A DNA stretch of 64,000 bases, taken from NCBI GenBank assembly GCA_964275345.1, contig CAXYBK010000003.1, positions 248,001 through 312,000 of the forward strand, written 5' to 3'. Position 1 is the stretch's first letter. Every line of letters begins with the position of its first letter. This DNA is from MED-G78 sp964275345 (GTDB taxonomy: Bacteria; Pseudomonadota; Gammaproteobacteria; Magnimaribacterales; D2472). Of this stretch, positions 1-7,122 are shown piece after piece. The notes beneath the pieces were generated by a model that was not told the DNA's origin, made no database searches, and saw nothing but the letters and a program-made list of their open reading frames with translations. The translations under genes were made by a program, and so were the position numbers.

Positions 1-74
1 TTTTGCTCAACTCTGCCATAACAGAAGAGTTTATAACCCTACTGGATAAGATTATATATCTAATGGGTAAAATT

Positions 75-107
75 AAATTAGCATTTCGTAGTGGGAAATG
101 CTAATTT
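75..107. terminator. Bidirectional intrinsic terminator
   Basis: A perfect 13-bp inverted repeat (75-87 with 95-107, 7-base loop) has A residues on its left side and T residues on its right side, so it can terminate transcription from either direction. It probably ends a gene lying to the left of the window. Bases 1-74 hold only short open frames and no coding region can be supported there. The hairpin isolates the acetyltransferase gene that starts at 143. Confidence 0.8.
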
Positions 108-142
108 TTAATTTCTAAACTTAATAACTTAATATAATACTT

Positions 143-724
143 ATGAATATACCCACAATAGTTAAATCATCTGCAGCAGATTTAGAGCAAGTGAAGGCAG
201 TTCTTGCGTTAGGTTTTTCATCTGATGCTTTATTAAGATGGGTCTTCCCTGATGCATCTTCTTACCTTAAATGCTTCGATGTTTGGATGGCAGAGTATTC
301 AAAAATAGCTTTTGAAAATAATATTGTTTACTCAGAAGAAAATCTTTTTGGTTCATCTCTTTGGCACCCTCCTGGAGTTGAGTTTGATAATTCAGTTCTG
401 GAACCAACTTTTGAATATATTCCTGCAGATCGAATAGAGGTTGTTATTAAATTTTTTGAAGAATTTGAGAAATACCATCCAGATGATGCTTGGTATTTGC
501 CATTTATTGCTGTTGACCCCTCACAACAAAGAAAAGGTATAGGGTCTTTTTTATTAAAAGAAGCCCTTAAAATGATCGATGAGAAAGGAGATAGAGCATA
601 TCTAGAGGCATCTAATGAATCAAATAAAGCATTGTATGAAAGACATGGTTTTGTAGAAATTGGAAGGGTGCAATTTGAGGACTCTCCACCTGCATTTCCG
701 ATGATAAGAGAGTTAAGTAAATAA
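143..724 (+). CDS. GNAT-family N-acetyltransferase
   Basis: A 193-residue protein predicted to transfer an acetyl group from acetyl-CoA to an unidentified amine. The acetyl-CoA binding motif A is clear at about residues 122-137 (AVDPSQQRKGIGSFLL, carrying the Q/RxxGxG/A signature), followed by the usual C-terminal N..A..LYERHGF motif at about residues 155-170. The N-terminal half is acidic and resembles the GNAT subgroup with an aromatic-rich substrate side. A TATAAT at 133-138 lies only four bases before the ATG, and there is no Shine-Dalgarno sequence, so the message may be leaderless. The substrate cannot be read from sequence. It stands alone between a terminator and convergent membrane-protein genes. 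Confidence 0.85.
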   Translation: MNIPTIVKSSAADLEQVKAVLALGFSSDALLRWVFPDASSYLKCFDVWMAEYSKIAFENNIVYSEENLFGSSLWHPPGVEFDNSVLEPTFEYIPADRIEVVIKFFEEFEKYHPDDAWYLPFIAVDPSQQRKGIGSFLLKEALKMIDEKGDRAYLEASNESNKALYERHGFVEIGRVQFEDSPPAFPMIRELSK

Positions 725-733
725 TTATTTATA

Positions 734-1021
734 TTAAGTTATCAGCTTAGGTATTATTCCTAGTTGAGCAAGAACACCAAAGATAATTAATAATATAATA
801 CTAGAGATGATTTTAAGATTCTTCTTTAGAATCCATTCAAATGAGTTTTCTATAAATATTCTTATCCAATCATCAACTTCGCCCATCCATTTAATAGCTT
901 TTCTTGTCCATGTGTCAGTCATATCAATTAATAACAGAGAAAATGCTGCAATGATAAGCCACACAAAACCATTAAGAGTCATGTCGATTAGCCAACCTAA
1001 AATCACCCAATTTATTTCCAT
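734..1021 (-). CDS. Small integral membrane protein of unknown function
   Basis: A 95-residue protein with three hydrophobic segments (about residues 5-33, a central amphipathic stretch, and 70-92), so probably an inner-membrane protein. I do not recognise the family. It begins six bases after the stop of the HXXEE gene on the same strand, so the two are likely co-transcribed. Its stop lies nine bases from the convergent acetyltransferase stop. The tight spacing and absence of a competing frame of similar quality support it being real, but homology was not established. Confidence 0.6.
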   Translation of the reverse strand: MEINWVILGWLIDMTLNGFVWLIIAAFSLLLIDMTDTWTRKAIKWMGEVDDWIRIFIENSFEWILKKNLKIISSIILLIIFGVLAQLGIIPKLIT

Positions 1022-1027
1022 AATTAA

Positions 1028-1564
1028 TTATTGGCTAATACTTATACGCTTATTAAACCAAGCAAAGTAGATTAGACTAAATATAATCGCTGCAACAATG
1101 ATGATAGGTCCAAATATTTCAAATAAAATAAAAGTCGTTGTTCCTAAAAAAGCTATGCATCCAAATTCAAAATAACTGTCCAAATATCCCTCTTTAAATG
1201 CTGCTTGCACAATTAGAAAGTTGACTGGAAGATAAAGTAGAGCAGCGGTTATTGCTCCAGGGCTGAAGTCCGCAAAGTAAAAACTAAAGAAAATATGATA
1301 AAAAGCATTAATTACCTGAATCGCAAATAATATAAACAAAATGACATGTGCACTGGCTCTATTATTTTTGACCAAATGAAGAAGAGCAAACATAACAAGA
1401 ATGCACGTTAATATAGATAAAATTGCTTCGGTTGATAAGGCGGCAGATGAATGCTGAAAATATTGTAATTTCCACTCTATAAAATTAAATATAATGTGTT
1501 CTTCAAAATGATGAATGGCATAGATTAGTGGGCCAAGAACAATTAAGTTTTTAAATTTATCCAT
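1028..1564 (-). CDS. HXXEE domain membrane protein
   Basis: A 178-residue polytopic membrane protein with about five hydrophobic helices. The N-terminal helix carries HHFEEH (about residues 18-23), which matches the signature that names the HXXEE family of bacterial membrane proteins. Function is unknown; the conserved His and Glu residues suggest metal binding or catalysis within the membrane, but that is inference. It is the first gene of a two-gene minus-strand unit with the 95-residue membrane protein. The accessory region at the 3' end of glmS begins about 100 bases upstream of its start. Confidence 0.7.
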   Translation of the reverse strand: MDKFKNLIVLGPLIYAIHHFEEHIIFNFIEWKLQYFQHSSAALSTEAILSILTCILVMFALLHLVKNNRASAHVILFILFAIQVINAFYHIFFSFYFADFSPGAITAALLYLPVNFLIVQAAFKEGYLDSYFEFGCIAFLGTTTFILFEIFGPIIIVAAIIFSLIYFAWFNKRISISQ

Positions 1565-1659
1565 GAATTATTGAACCTTATGTATTAAATATGGGATTAA
1601 CCTAGCATAAAAATATTTTTTAATCATGAAATTTTCAGATTCTAGTTCTCTGTTTAAAA

Positions 1660-1677
1660 CTACTCCACCGTCACTGA
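1660..1677 (-). repeat. Distal copy of the glmS 3' end (SVTVE-stop)
   Basis: On the minus strand this reads TCA GTG ACG GTG GAG TAG, the same peptide SVTVE-stop as the true glmS tail TCC GTT ACG GTG GAG TAG at 3915-3932. The two differences are both synonymous third positions. A 15-base exact match (1657-1671 and 3912-3926) runs through the stop codon into the flanking bases. No glmS sequence is recognisable further upstream, so this is a tail only. Confidence 0.6.
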
Positions 1678-1699
1678 ATGAGTTCAACAGGGGGGGTTT
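1668..1699 (+). repeat. Left imperfect inverted repeat with a G run
   Basis: The plus strand here contains CCGTCACT, GAATGAG and TCAACAGGGGGGGTTT. The minus strand at 3673-3706 carries CCGTTACT, GAATAGAG and TCAACAGGGGGGTTT in the same order. The two sites face each other across the desaturase operon, as ends of an inserted segment would. The match is imperfect (a 3-base gap and a few substitutions) and overlaps the glmS-tail copy. Confidence 0.5.
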
Positions 1700-1770
1700 C
1701 TTCACCTTCACTGTTAGGGTTACTACAAATCGACTTCATTTTCACTACCGTAATGATATCCCGTTTATAA

Positions 1771-1793
1771 AAAAAGAGGTATCCCCTCTTTTT
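1771..1793. terminator. Bidirectional intrinsic terminator upstream of the desaturase operon
   Basis: AAAAAGAGG (1771-1779) pairs with CCTCTTTTT (1785-1793) around a 5-base loop. The A and T tracts allow termination in both directions. It lies about 30 bp before the desaturase promoter and would shield the operon from outside transcription. Confidence 0.65.
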
Positions 1794-1822
1794 ATTGAAT
1801 ACTTTTAATAATTATTAAATTC

Positions 1823-1868
1823 TTGACTATTTGGGTAGTTACCCAATATAATTTGGGCAATTACCCAA
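1823..1868 (+). promoter_or_regulatory. Promoter with two palindromic operators for the TetR-type regulator
   Basis: TTGACT (1823-1828) and TATAAT (1847-1852), 18 bp apart, form a near-consensus sigma-70 promoter. The spacer contains the palindrome TTGGGTAGTTACCCAA (1831-1846). A second, near-identical site TTGGGCAATTACCCAA (1853-1868) starts right after the -10 box. The centres are 22 bp apart, about two helical turns, so two dimers would sit on the same DNA face. The operon encodes its own TetR-type protein, so negative autoregulation is the natural reading. A Shine-Dalgarno AAAGG follows at 1871-1875. Confidence 0.85.
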
Positions 1869-1881
1869 ATAAAGGTTTAAT

Positions 1882-2727
1882 ATGAACAACGATTTAGATA
1901 AAAAGTTAAATAGAGAAGCATTAGTAATATCCAAAGAACATTCAGGACATGTGGCAATCCCAACAATAGTTTTATCATTATTGGTGGTTTTAATTTACTC
2001 CACTGTTTTGTTTTTATTTGCAACCAAACACCTATCACCATTGTTAACTGTGTTTTTTCTTATAGGTATAACCTTTGCTTCTTACATCCCATTGCATGAA
2101 GCAGTGCACGGAAATATTGGTGGAAATAATTCAAAACTTAAATGGTTAGATAGGTTAATTGGTTATCTAATGGCACCCATAATTGCTATACCATTTACCT
2201 CTCATCAAAAAGAACACTTTTCACATCACAAGAATACAAACAAAGATGATGACCCTGATGTCCATATACAAAATGTATTTAGGTCTCCAAAAGATTTTTA
2301 CAAATCAACAGTTCAGGTCATCAAAACACAGAACACCTTTGTGATGAATAATTACACAAGAGCAGAAATTATCTTTAGTGTAGGTTGGAGAGTTTCTTTT
2401 GTTTTGTTTACAGGATTAATTAGTATTCCTGTATTATTTGTTGGTTGGTTTGGTGGTGCTTTTTTAACAATTTATCTCCTTAGTTATTTACCACATAAAC
2501 CTTATAAAAATTCAGAGAGATGGAGAGACACGAATATACAGTTATTCCCAATTCAATGGTTTGAAAATTTTATATTCCAACAAAATTTACATGCGATTCA
2601 TCATCTATTTCCAAGAATACCCTTTTATAATTACAGAAAAGTATTTGAAAAAATAGAACCAAGCATGAGAATAAAGAAGACCCCTATTGTGAGAATTTTT
2701 GACCATAAACCTCTTAAAAATATATGA
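1882..2727 (+). CDS. Membrane fatty acid desaturase-superfamily protein
   Basis: A 281-residue integral membrane di-iron enzyme of the desaturase/hydroxylase superfamily. Three histidine boxes are visible: HEAVH (about residue 72), HFSHH (about 112) with a following DDDPDVH, and HAIHH (about 238). Hydrophobic segments at about 25-48, 52-70, 90-105 and 165-205 fit the usual four-helix topology with the boxes on the cytosolic face. Lipid acyl chains are the default substrate. The DPDVH after box 2 and the YLPHKP motif also recall carotenoid ketolases and hydroxylases of the same superfamily, so the substrate is open. The start is supported by AAAGG seven bases upstream. It is the first gene of a three-gene operon and overlaps the next by four bases. 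Confidence 0.85.
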   Translation: MNNDLDKKLNREALVISKEHSGHVAIPTIVLSLLVVLIYSTVLFLFATKHLSPLLTVFFLIGITFASYIPLHEAVHGNIGGNNSKLKWLDRLIGYLMAPIIAIPFTSHQKEHFSHHKNTNKDDDPDVHIQNVFRSPKDFYKSTVQVIKTQNTFVMNNYTRAEIIFSVGWRVSFVLFTGLISIPVLFVGWFGGAFLTIYLLSYLPHKPYKNSERWRDTNIQLFPIQWFENFIFQQNLHAIHHLFPRIPFYNYRKVFEKIEPSMRIKKTPIVRIFDHKPLKNI

Positions 2728-3338
2728 AGACTAAAGAAAAAATAATTCAAGAAAGTTTGTCTCTTTTTAATGGCAACACCTTTGAGTTATCTACAACTAA
2801 CTTAATTGCAAAAAAATCAGATGTTCTTGAGGGTTCTCTTTGGTATCACTTTAATTCAAAGAACGATTTGGTTTCAGTTCATACAGAACTATTTCTAGAT
2901 TCTTTTAAAAAACAACGAATTCATTCAGAAAGCAATGACCCAAAAGATTTAATACTAGGACTGTTTAGCATTTACGAAGTTCTTTGGGATTATAGATATC
3001 TTATGCGGGATTCTTTTGAGCAATTTTCGAAAGATAATCCTAAACTGTATAAAAGATTGGTTGATATAAATTTAGAAATAGATGAGTGGGCAAAGAAAAC
3101 AATAATTCATGCAAGAAATCTCGGGGTATTAATTCTTGATGATAATGATGTAGACAGTGTTGTAGAAATATCATTGATAATAGGAAGGCATTGGTTGGAT
3201 TATTCTATGAAAAAATATCCGTCTAAATCCAATCTATACCTAAGAAAAAAAGGCATTAATCTTCTAATAAAAAGTTTCTATCCATATTTAAGCAATGAGT
3301 CCAAAGAAATAATGGATTCTATTTATGAATCAGACTGA
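2724..3338 (+). CDS. TetR/AcrR-family transcriptional regulator
   Basis: A 204-residue protein. The N-terminal helix-turn-helix is recognisable at about residues 20-50 (STTNLIAKKSDVLEGSLWYHF then NSKNDL), matching the TetR pattern TT..IA...GVS.G.LY.HF..K..L. The remaining 150 residues are all-helical and would form the ligand-binding and dimer domain. It starts by an ATGA overlap with the desaturase and overlaps the following gene by 14 bases, so all three are translationally coupled. The twin palindromes at 1831-1868 are its likely operators. The ligand is unknown; a fatty acid or acyl-CoA is plausible given the target gene. Confidence 0.85.
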   Translation: MKTKEKIIQESLSLFNGNTFELSTTNLIAKKSDVLEGSLWYHFNSKNDLVSVHTELFLDSFKKQRIHSESNDPKDLILGLFSIYEVLWDYRYLMRDSFEQFSKDNPKLYKRLVDINLEIDEWAKKTIIHARNLGVLILDDNDVDSVVEISLIIGRHWLDYSMKKYPSKSNLYLRKKGINLLIKSFYPYLSNESKEIMDSIYESD

Positions 3339-3663
3339 AAAAATGATTATTAAGTTTTTAAAGAACACATTTATTTTTCTGCCATTAATTTATTTCGCAG
3401 GTGCTTTGTTAGATTCTTGTGATGTATTTCTAAGAGACTTTATTTATGGGTTGCCGTTTTTATTGGTTGGCATTTATTTCTTAATTAAAGAAAATGTTGG
3501 TCTTTTGCTCTTATCCTCAGCATATTTATTTCATGTGGTTTTTGATTTGCTTTACTTCTTTTTTATTGAAGATTCATACATGATTCCTTTCTATGAAATC
3601 ATATGCATTTTTTATGATTTTTTTGCGGGACTATATCTTCTGAAAAAAAGAAGTTTAAGTTGA
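3325..3663 (+). CDS. Small four-helix membrane protein in the desaturase operon
   Basis: A 112-residue, strongly hydrophobic protein with about four transmembrane segments and a lysine/arginine-rich C-terminus. The family was not recognised. The start at 3325 overlaps the regulator gene by 14 bases; an internal ATG at 3343 would avoid the overlap and is equally possible. Co-transcription with a desaturase suggests a role in membrane lipid or pigment metabolism, but nothing in the sequence shows this directly. Confidence 0.6.
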   Translation: MNQTEKMIIKFLKNTFIFLPLIYFAGALLDSCDVFLRDFIYGLPFLLVGIYFLIKENVGLLLLSSAYLFHVVFDLLYFFFIEDSYMIPFYEIICIFYDFFAGLYLLKKRSLS

Positions 3664-3672
3664 TGGTTCTAT

Positions 3673-3706
3673 AAACCCCCCTGTTGACTCTATTCAACAG
3701 TAACGG
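3673..3706 (-). repeat. Right imperfect inverted repeat with a C run
   Basis: Inverted partner of 1668-1699, described there. It also contains its own hairpin, CTGTTGA (3681-3687) with TCAACAG (3694-3700). No T tract follows, so it does not look like a terminator. Confidence 0.5.
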
Positions 3707-3707
3707 A
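3690..3707 (-). repeat. Middle copy of the glmS 3' end (SVTVE-stop)
   Basis: On the minus strand this reads TCC GTT ACT GTT GAA TAG, again SVTVE-stop. It differs from the true glmS tail at three bases, all in synonymous third positions. The preceding codons give T-Y, against T-H in the distal copy and A-K in glmS itself. Purely synonymous differences over a stop-terminated tail argue for descent from a glmS gene or an attachment site that must preserve its coding. Confidence 0.6.
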
Positions 3708-3725
3708 GTACGTGAACCTCGACTT

Positions 3726-3905
3726 TCATTCTCCACTATTTTTGTTCATAAATTTTTTCATTGAAAGAGAAATAATTGCTATTAAAAAAAATACCGTTCC
3801 AACATCATGGAGACCATCGATGCCAAATAAACTTTCAAATAAATACATCGCTATTGCAAGAATTATTAAAACCCAAAATTCATATTTTTTTAAAAACTTA
3901 ATCAT
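3726..3905 (-). CDS. 59-residue membrane protein directly downstream of glmS
   Basis: An ATG at 3905 lies nine bases after the glmS stop codon and opens a 59-codon frame that starts MIKFLKKYEFW, has two hydrophobic helices (about residues 11-27 and 37-48) separated by a short FGIDGLHD loop, and ends in a basic tail KKFMNKNSGE. The composition is typical of a small membrane protein and it could be translated from the glmS message, though no clear Shine-Dalgarno is present. It lies alone between glmS and the middle glmS-tail repeat. I do not recognise it. Confidence 0.5.
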   Translation of the reverse strand: MIKFLKKYEFWVLIILAIAMYLFESLFGIDGLHDVGTVFFLIAIISLSMKKFMNKNSGE

Positions 3906-3914
3906 TTTTTGAAA

Positions 3915-5741
3915 CTACTCCACCGTAACGGACTTAGCTAGGTTTCTAGGTTGGTCAATGTCAGTGCCTCTTAAAAGTGCTACTTCATAAGAAAGCAGCT
4001 GCAGAGGGATGGTATATACAATAGGCGTTAAGAAAAAGTCACACTTAGGCATGCTAATTAAAGCACCATTTTTAACATCCATAGTGACAGATGGGTCAGC
4101 AAAAACATAAAGGGTTCCGCCTCTGGCTTTTACTTCTTCTAAATTACTTACTAGCTTTTCAGCAATTTCACTCTCTGGGGCTAATGCAATCACTGGCATG
4201 TTTTCATCTATTAGTGCTAATGGTCCATGTTTAAGTTCACCAGCAGGATAAGCTTCAGCATGAATATAAGAAATTTCTTTTAACTTTAAAGCGCCCTCTT
4301 TAGCTATCGGATAAAAAACTCCTCTGCCTAAGAAAAGAGCATTATCTTTGCTGGCTATAGCAGGAGCTAATTCTAAAATTTGATCTTTTAATTCTAAAGT
4401 CTCATTAATAATCTCAGGCAGGGTTCTTAATGCTGTGACCACCCTGGTTCTAAGCTTTGGATTTACCTCTCTACTTTTGGCTAAAGATAATGCTAATAAC
4501 ATCAAGCCAGCAAGTTGAGTTGTAAATGCTTTAGTAGAAGCAACACCAATTTCAGGACCTGCATTGGTGAATAAAACAAAATCTGACTCTCTTGCCAGTG
4601 AGCTTGTTGGGACATTACAAATTCCAACCGAGCCTAGGTAATCTTTTTCTTTTGCATATCTTAAAGCTGCAAGGGTATCTGCTGTTTCACCTGATTGTGA
4701 AATATTAATTAATAGAGAGTTTTTATCTACGTGAGGATTTCTGTACCTATATTCACTGGCATAATCAATCTGGCACGGAAGTTCTGAGATAGAAGAAAAC
4801 CAACTAGCTGCTACTCGACCAGCATGCAAACTAGTTCCACAGGCTACTATTTGAATACGTTTTACTTTTTTAAATAAGTCAGTTGAGCCAAGGCCAAAAA
4901 TATTATCAAGAACATCATCCCCGCCTACTCTGCCATCAATGGTATTTAAAATAGCTTCTGGCTGCTCATAAATTTCTTTTTCCATGTAATGCCTAAAGTC
5001 GCCCTTTGAGGTTGCTTGGCTTGAGATGTCTATTGTTGTTATTTCTCTGGTAACTTCTTGTTTATTTGTATCAAAAATTGTGTAAGCTTCGGCAGAAATT
5101 TCAGCCACATCGCCGTCTTCTAAAAAGATGAACTCATTTGTTAATTGTCCGATCGCCAAAGGGTCAGAGGCAGCAAGCATTTCATCTGTGCCAAGGCCTA
5201 GTAATAAAGGCGATTTATTCCTTGCTACTACAAGATTTTCACTGTCATTAATATCAATGGCTGCAATGGCATAAGCCCCATCTAGTTTTTCTTTGGCTAG
5301 GTACATGGCATCAATCATGTTGTTGCCTTGATTTAGGTATAAATCAAGCAAATGGGCTATAAGTTCTGAGTCTGTTTGTGATAAAAATTCATAGCCATCT
5401 TTTATTAAAGATTCCCTTAGCTCTATATAGTTTTCAATGATGCCATTGTGAACAATGTAGACTTTGTCTTTAGATTTGTGTGGATGAGCATTTATTTCTG
5501 AGGGCTCTCCGTGAGTTGCCCACCTTGTATGAGCTATGCCTAACTTGCTTTTTGGTTTTTCAGCCACCATCTTGTCTTCAAGTAATTGAACTTTTCCAAG
5601 AGCTCTAAGATGAGCTATTGATTCATTTTGATGCAGCGCTATTCCTGCAGAGTCATAACCTCGATACTCCATCTTATGAAGTCCTTGAACTAAGAGTTTA
5701 CCAACGTTTCTAGTAGACGCGGCAGCTATAATTCCACACAT
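3915..5741 (-). CDS. glmS: Glutamine-fructose-6-phosphate aminotransferase (isomerizing)
   Basis: GlmS makes glucosamine-6-phosphate from fructose-6-phosphate and glutamine, the first committed step to UDP-GlcNAc for peptidoglycan and lipopolysaccharide. The protein is 608 residues, essentially the family's usual length (609 in E. coli). The N-terminal Cys after Met (MCGIIAA) is the glutaminase nucleophile, and residues 1-220 form the class II amidotransferase domain. Two SIS domains follow, with SQSGETADT near residue 350. The C-terminus DQPRNLAKSVTVE is fully conserved. It follows glmU by 27 bases in the same direction at the end of the ATP synthase cluster. Its 3' end is copied twice downstream. 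Confidence 0.98.
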   Translation of the reverse strand: MCGIIAAASTRNVGKLLVQGLHKMEYRGYDSAGIALHQNESIAHLRALGKVQLLEDKMVAEKPKSKLGIAHTRWATHGEPSEINAHPHKSKDKVYIVHNGIIENYIELRESLIKDGYEFLSQTDSELIAHLLDLYLNQGNNMIDAMYLAKEKLDGAYAIAAIDINDSENLVVARNKSPLLLGLGTDEMLAASDPLAIGQLTNEFIFLEDGDVAEISAEAYTIFDTNKQEVTREITTIDISSQATSKGDFRHYMEKEIYEQPEAILNTIDGRVGGDDVLDNIFGLGSTDLFKKVKRIQIVACGTSLHAGRVAASWFSSISELPCQIDYASEYRYRNPHVDKNSLLINISQSGETADTLAALRYAKEKDYLGSVGICNVPTSSLARESDFVLFTNAGPEIGVASTKAFTTQLAGLMLLALSLAKSREVNPKLRTRVVTALRTLPEIINETLELKDQILELAPAIASKDNALFLGRGVFYPIAKEGALKLKEISYIHAEAYPAGELKHGPLALIDENMPVIALAPESEIAEKLVSNLEEVKARGGTLYVFADPSVTMDVKNGALISMPKCDFFLTPIVYTIPLQLLSYEVALLRGTDIDQPRNLAKSVTVE

Positions 5742-5768
5742 TATTTTTTATCCTTAGACCAATCTTCT

Positions 5769-7097
5769 TTAATAACTCTGTTTTCCTCTGCCAACAGCAA
5801 GGGCATTATCTGGAACATCTTTAGTAATAACTGAGCCTGCGCCCACATAGGCATTTTTTCCAATTTCAACGGGTGCGACTAAAGAGGAGTTAGTACCAAT
5901 AAAGCTATCACTGCCTATAGTTGTTTGATGTTTATTGGTGCCATCATAATTACAAGTAATGGTTCCAGCACCTATATTAGTATTTTCACCAACATCAGCA
6001 TCGCCAAGATAAGTAAAATGATTAGCTTTAGCCCCTTTGCCTAATGTTGTTTTTTTAGTTTCTACAAAATTGCCAACTTTAGCGCCATCTTCTATAGTGC
6101 TGCCTTCTCGCAAACGAGCATATGGACCAATATTACAATCTGAGCCAACTGTTGCATTACAAAGGTGCGAAAAAGGCTCTATGGTTGTATTGTCACCAAT
6201 GGCGACATCTTTTAAATAATTATTAGCGCCTATCGAAACGTTGTCACCAAGCTTAATGCTGCCTTCAAGAATGACGTTGACATCAATAGAGCAATCGCTG
6301 CCTGCATCTACAGTGCCCCTAACATCTGTTCTTGATTTGTCGGCTAGTGTTATGCCTTTATCTAATAAGTCTTGTGCATTCATATTTCTTAAAATTGATT
6401 CTAATGATTCAAGTTCAGATTTGCTGTTAGCTCCTCTTACCTCATCATTGTTTGCCCTAATAGGTACTATATTAGTCCCTTTTGCGGAAATAATCTTTAC
6501 AAGGTCTGTTAAATAAAATTCTTGAGCTGCATTATCATTGCTTATTTCTTCAAGTCCGGTTGCTAAGAGTTCTTGATTAATGCACAAAATTCCAGTGAAA
6601 ATCTCTTTAACAAGCTTTTGATCATCTGTGGCATCTTTTTCTTCCACTATAGCTGTAGCTGAATTATTGGCATCGATAATAACTCTGCCATAACCGAAAG
6701 GATTATCTAGATGGGTTGTAAGAATTGAAAATCCTCCTGCTGCTTGATCTATAAGTTCTTGTAAAGATCTTGCAGATACAAGTGGAACATCTCCATAAAG
6801 AACCAAGATTGTTTCATCGCTCTTGGTATTAGGCATAGCACTTTTTACAGCATCAGCAGTACCAAGTTGATTAGCTTGAATCACTGTGGAGATACTGCCT
6901 TTAATATTTTGAAGATGTTTTAGAACGCCTTCTTTGTCATGGCCTAGCACAACTGTCGACTTTGAGTTTAGTTGTTCGGTTGTTTTTAAAACTCTTTGCA
7001 GCATAGACATACCACCAATTCTTTGGAGAACTTTGGCTTTATTGGATTTCATTCTAGAGCCAGCCCCAGCTGCAAGAATAATAGTATGTATATTCAC
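5769..7097 (-). CDS. glmU: Bifunctional N-acetylglucosamine-1-phosphate uridyltransferase / glucosamine-1-phosphate acetyltransferase
   Basis: GlmU acetylates glucosamine-1-phosphate and then forms UDP-GlcNAc. The N-terminal pyrophosphorylase domain shows LAAGAGSRMKS (about residues 8-18) and YGDVPL near residue 100. The C-terminal half is a left-handed beta-helix with hexapeptide repeats and the acetyltransferase signature NYDGTNKHQT near residue 385. At 442 residues it is slightly shorter than E. coli GlmU (456), mostly at the C-terminus. It lies between atpC (25-base gap) and glmS, so one transcript could supply both enzymes of the pathway. Confidence 0.97.
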   Translation of the reverse strand: MNIHTIILAAGAGSRMKSNKAKVLQRIGGMSMLQRVLKTTEQLNSKSTVVLGHDKEGVLKHLQNIKGSISTVIQANQLGTADAVKSAMPNTKSDETILVLYGDVPLVSARSLQELIDQAAGGFSILTTHLDNPFGYGRVIIDANNSATAIVEEKDATDDQKLVKEIFTGILCINQELLATGLEEISNDNAAQEFYLTDLVKIISAKGTNIVPIRANNDEVRGANSKSELESLESILRNMNAQDLLDKGITLADKSRTDVRGTVDAGSDCSIDVNVILEGSIKLGDNVSIGANNYLKDVAIGDNTTIEPFSHLCNATVGSDCNIGPYARLREGSTIEDGAKVGNFVETKKTTLGKGAKANHFTYLGDADVGENTNIGAGTITCNYDGTNKHQTTIGSDSFIGTNSSLVAPVEIGKNAYVGAGSVITKDVPDNALAVGRGKQSY

Positions 7098-7122
7098 AAT
7101 ATTTTAAAGTTAAAGACTAACC

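Larger units (their letters stand above)
1660..3914. mobile_element. Putative insertion region at the 3' end of glmS
   Basis: The intact glmS ends at 3915. Downstream of it, two further short sequences encode the same C-terminal tail SVTVE-stop on the same strand (3690-3707 and 1660-1677). They delimit a segment of about 225 bp with one small gene and a segment of about 2.0 kb with a regulated desaturase operon. Integrative elements often target gene 3' ends and leave a copied end at the far junction, and the glmS end is also the recognition site of Tn7-type elements. No transposase or integrase is present, so this would be a cargo remnant or a non-autonomous element. Boundaries are inferred from the repeats. 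Confidence 0.5.

Noticed and set aside
1..74. Possible end of a gene entering from the left
   Set aside because: All three plus frames are short and unrecognisable, and choosing one would be a guess.
1626..1808. 60-codon frame on the plus strand before the desaturase promoter
   Set aside because: It runs across the glmS-tail repeat, the inverted repeat and the terminator hairpin, has no ribosome-binding site and a composition unlike a protein.
3681..3700. Hairpin CTGTTGA/TCAACAG as a terminator after the desaturase operon
   Set aside because: No T tract follows on either strand; it is better explained as part of the repeat at the element end.
3712..3912. 66-codon frame on the plus strand behind glmS
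   Set aside because: It is the antisense of the more convincing 59-residue membrane protein on the minus strand.
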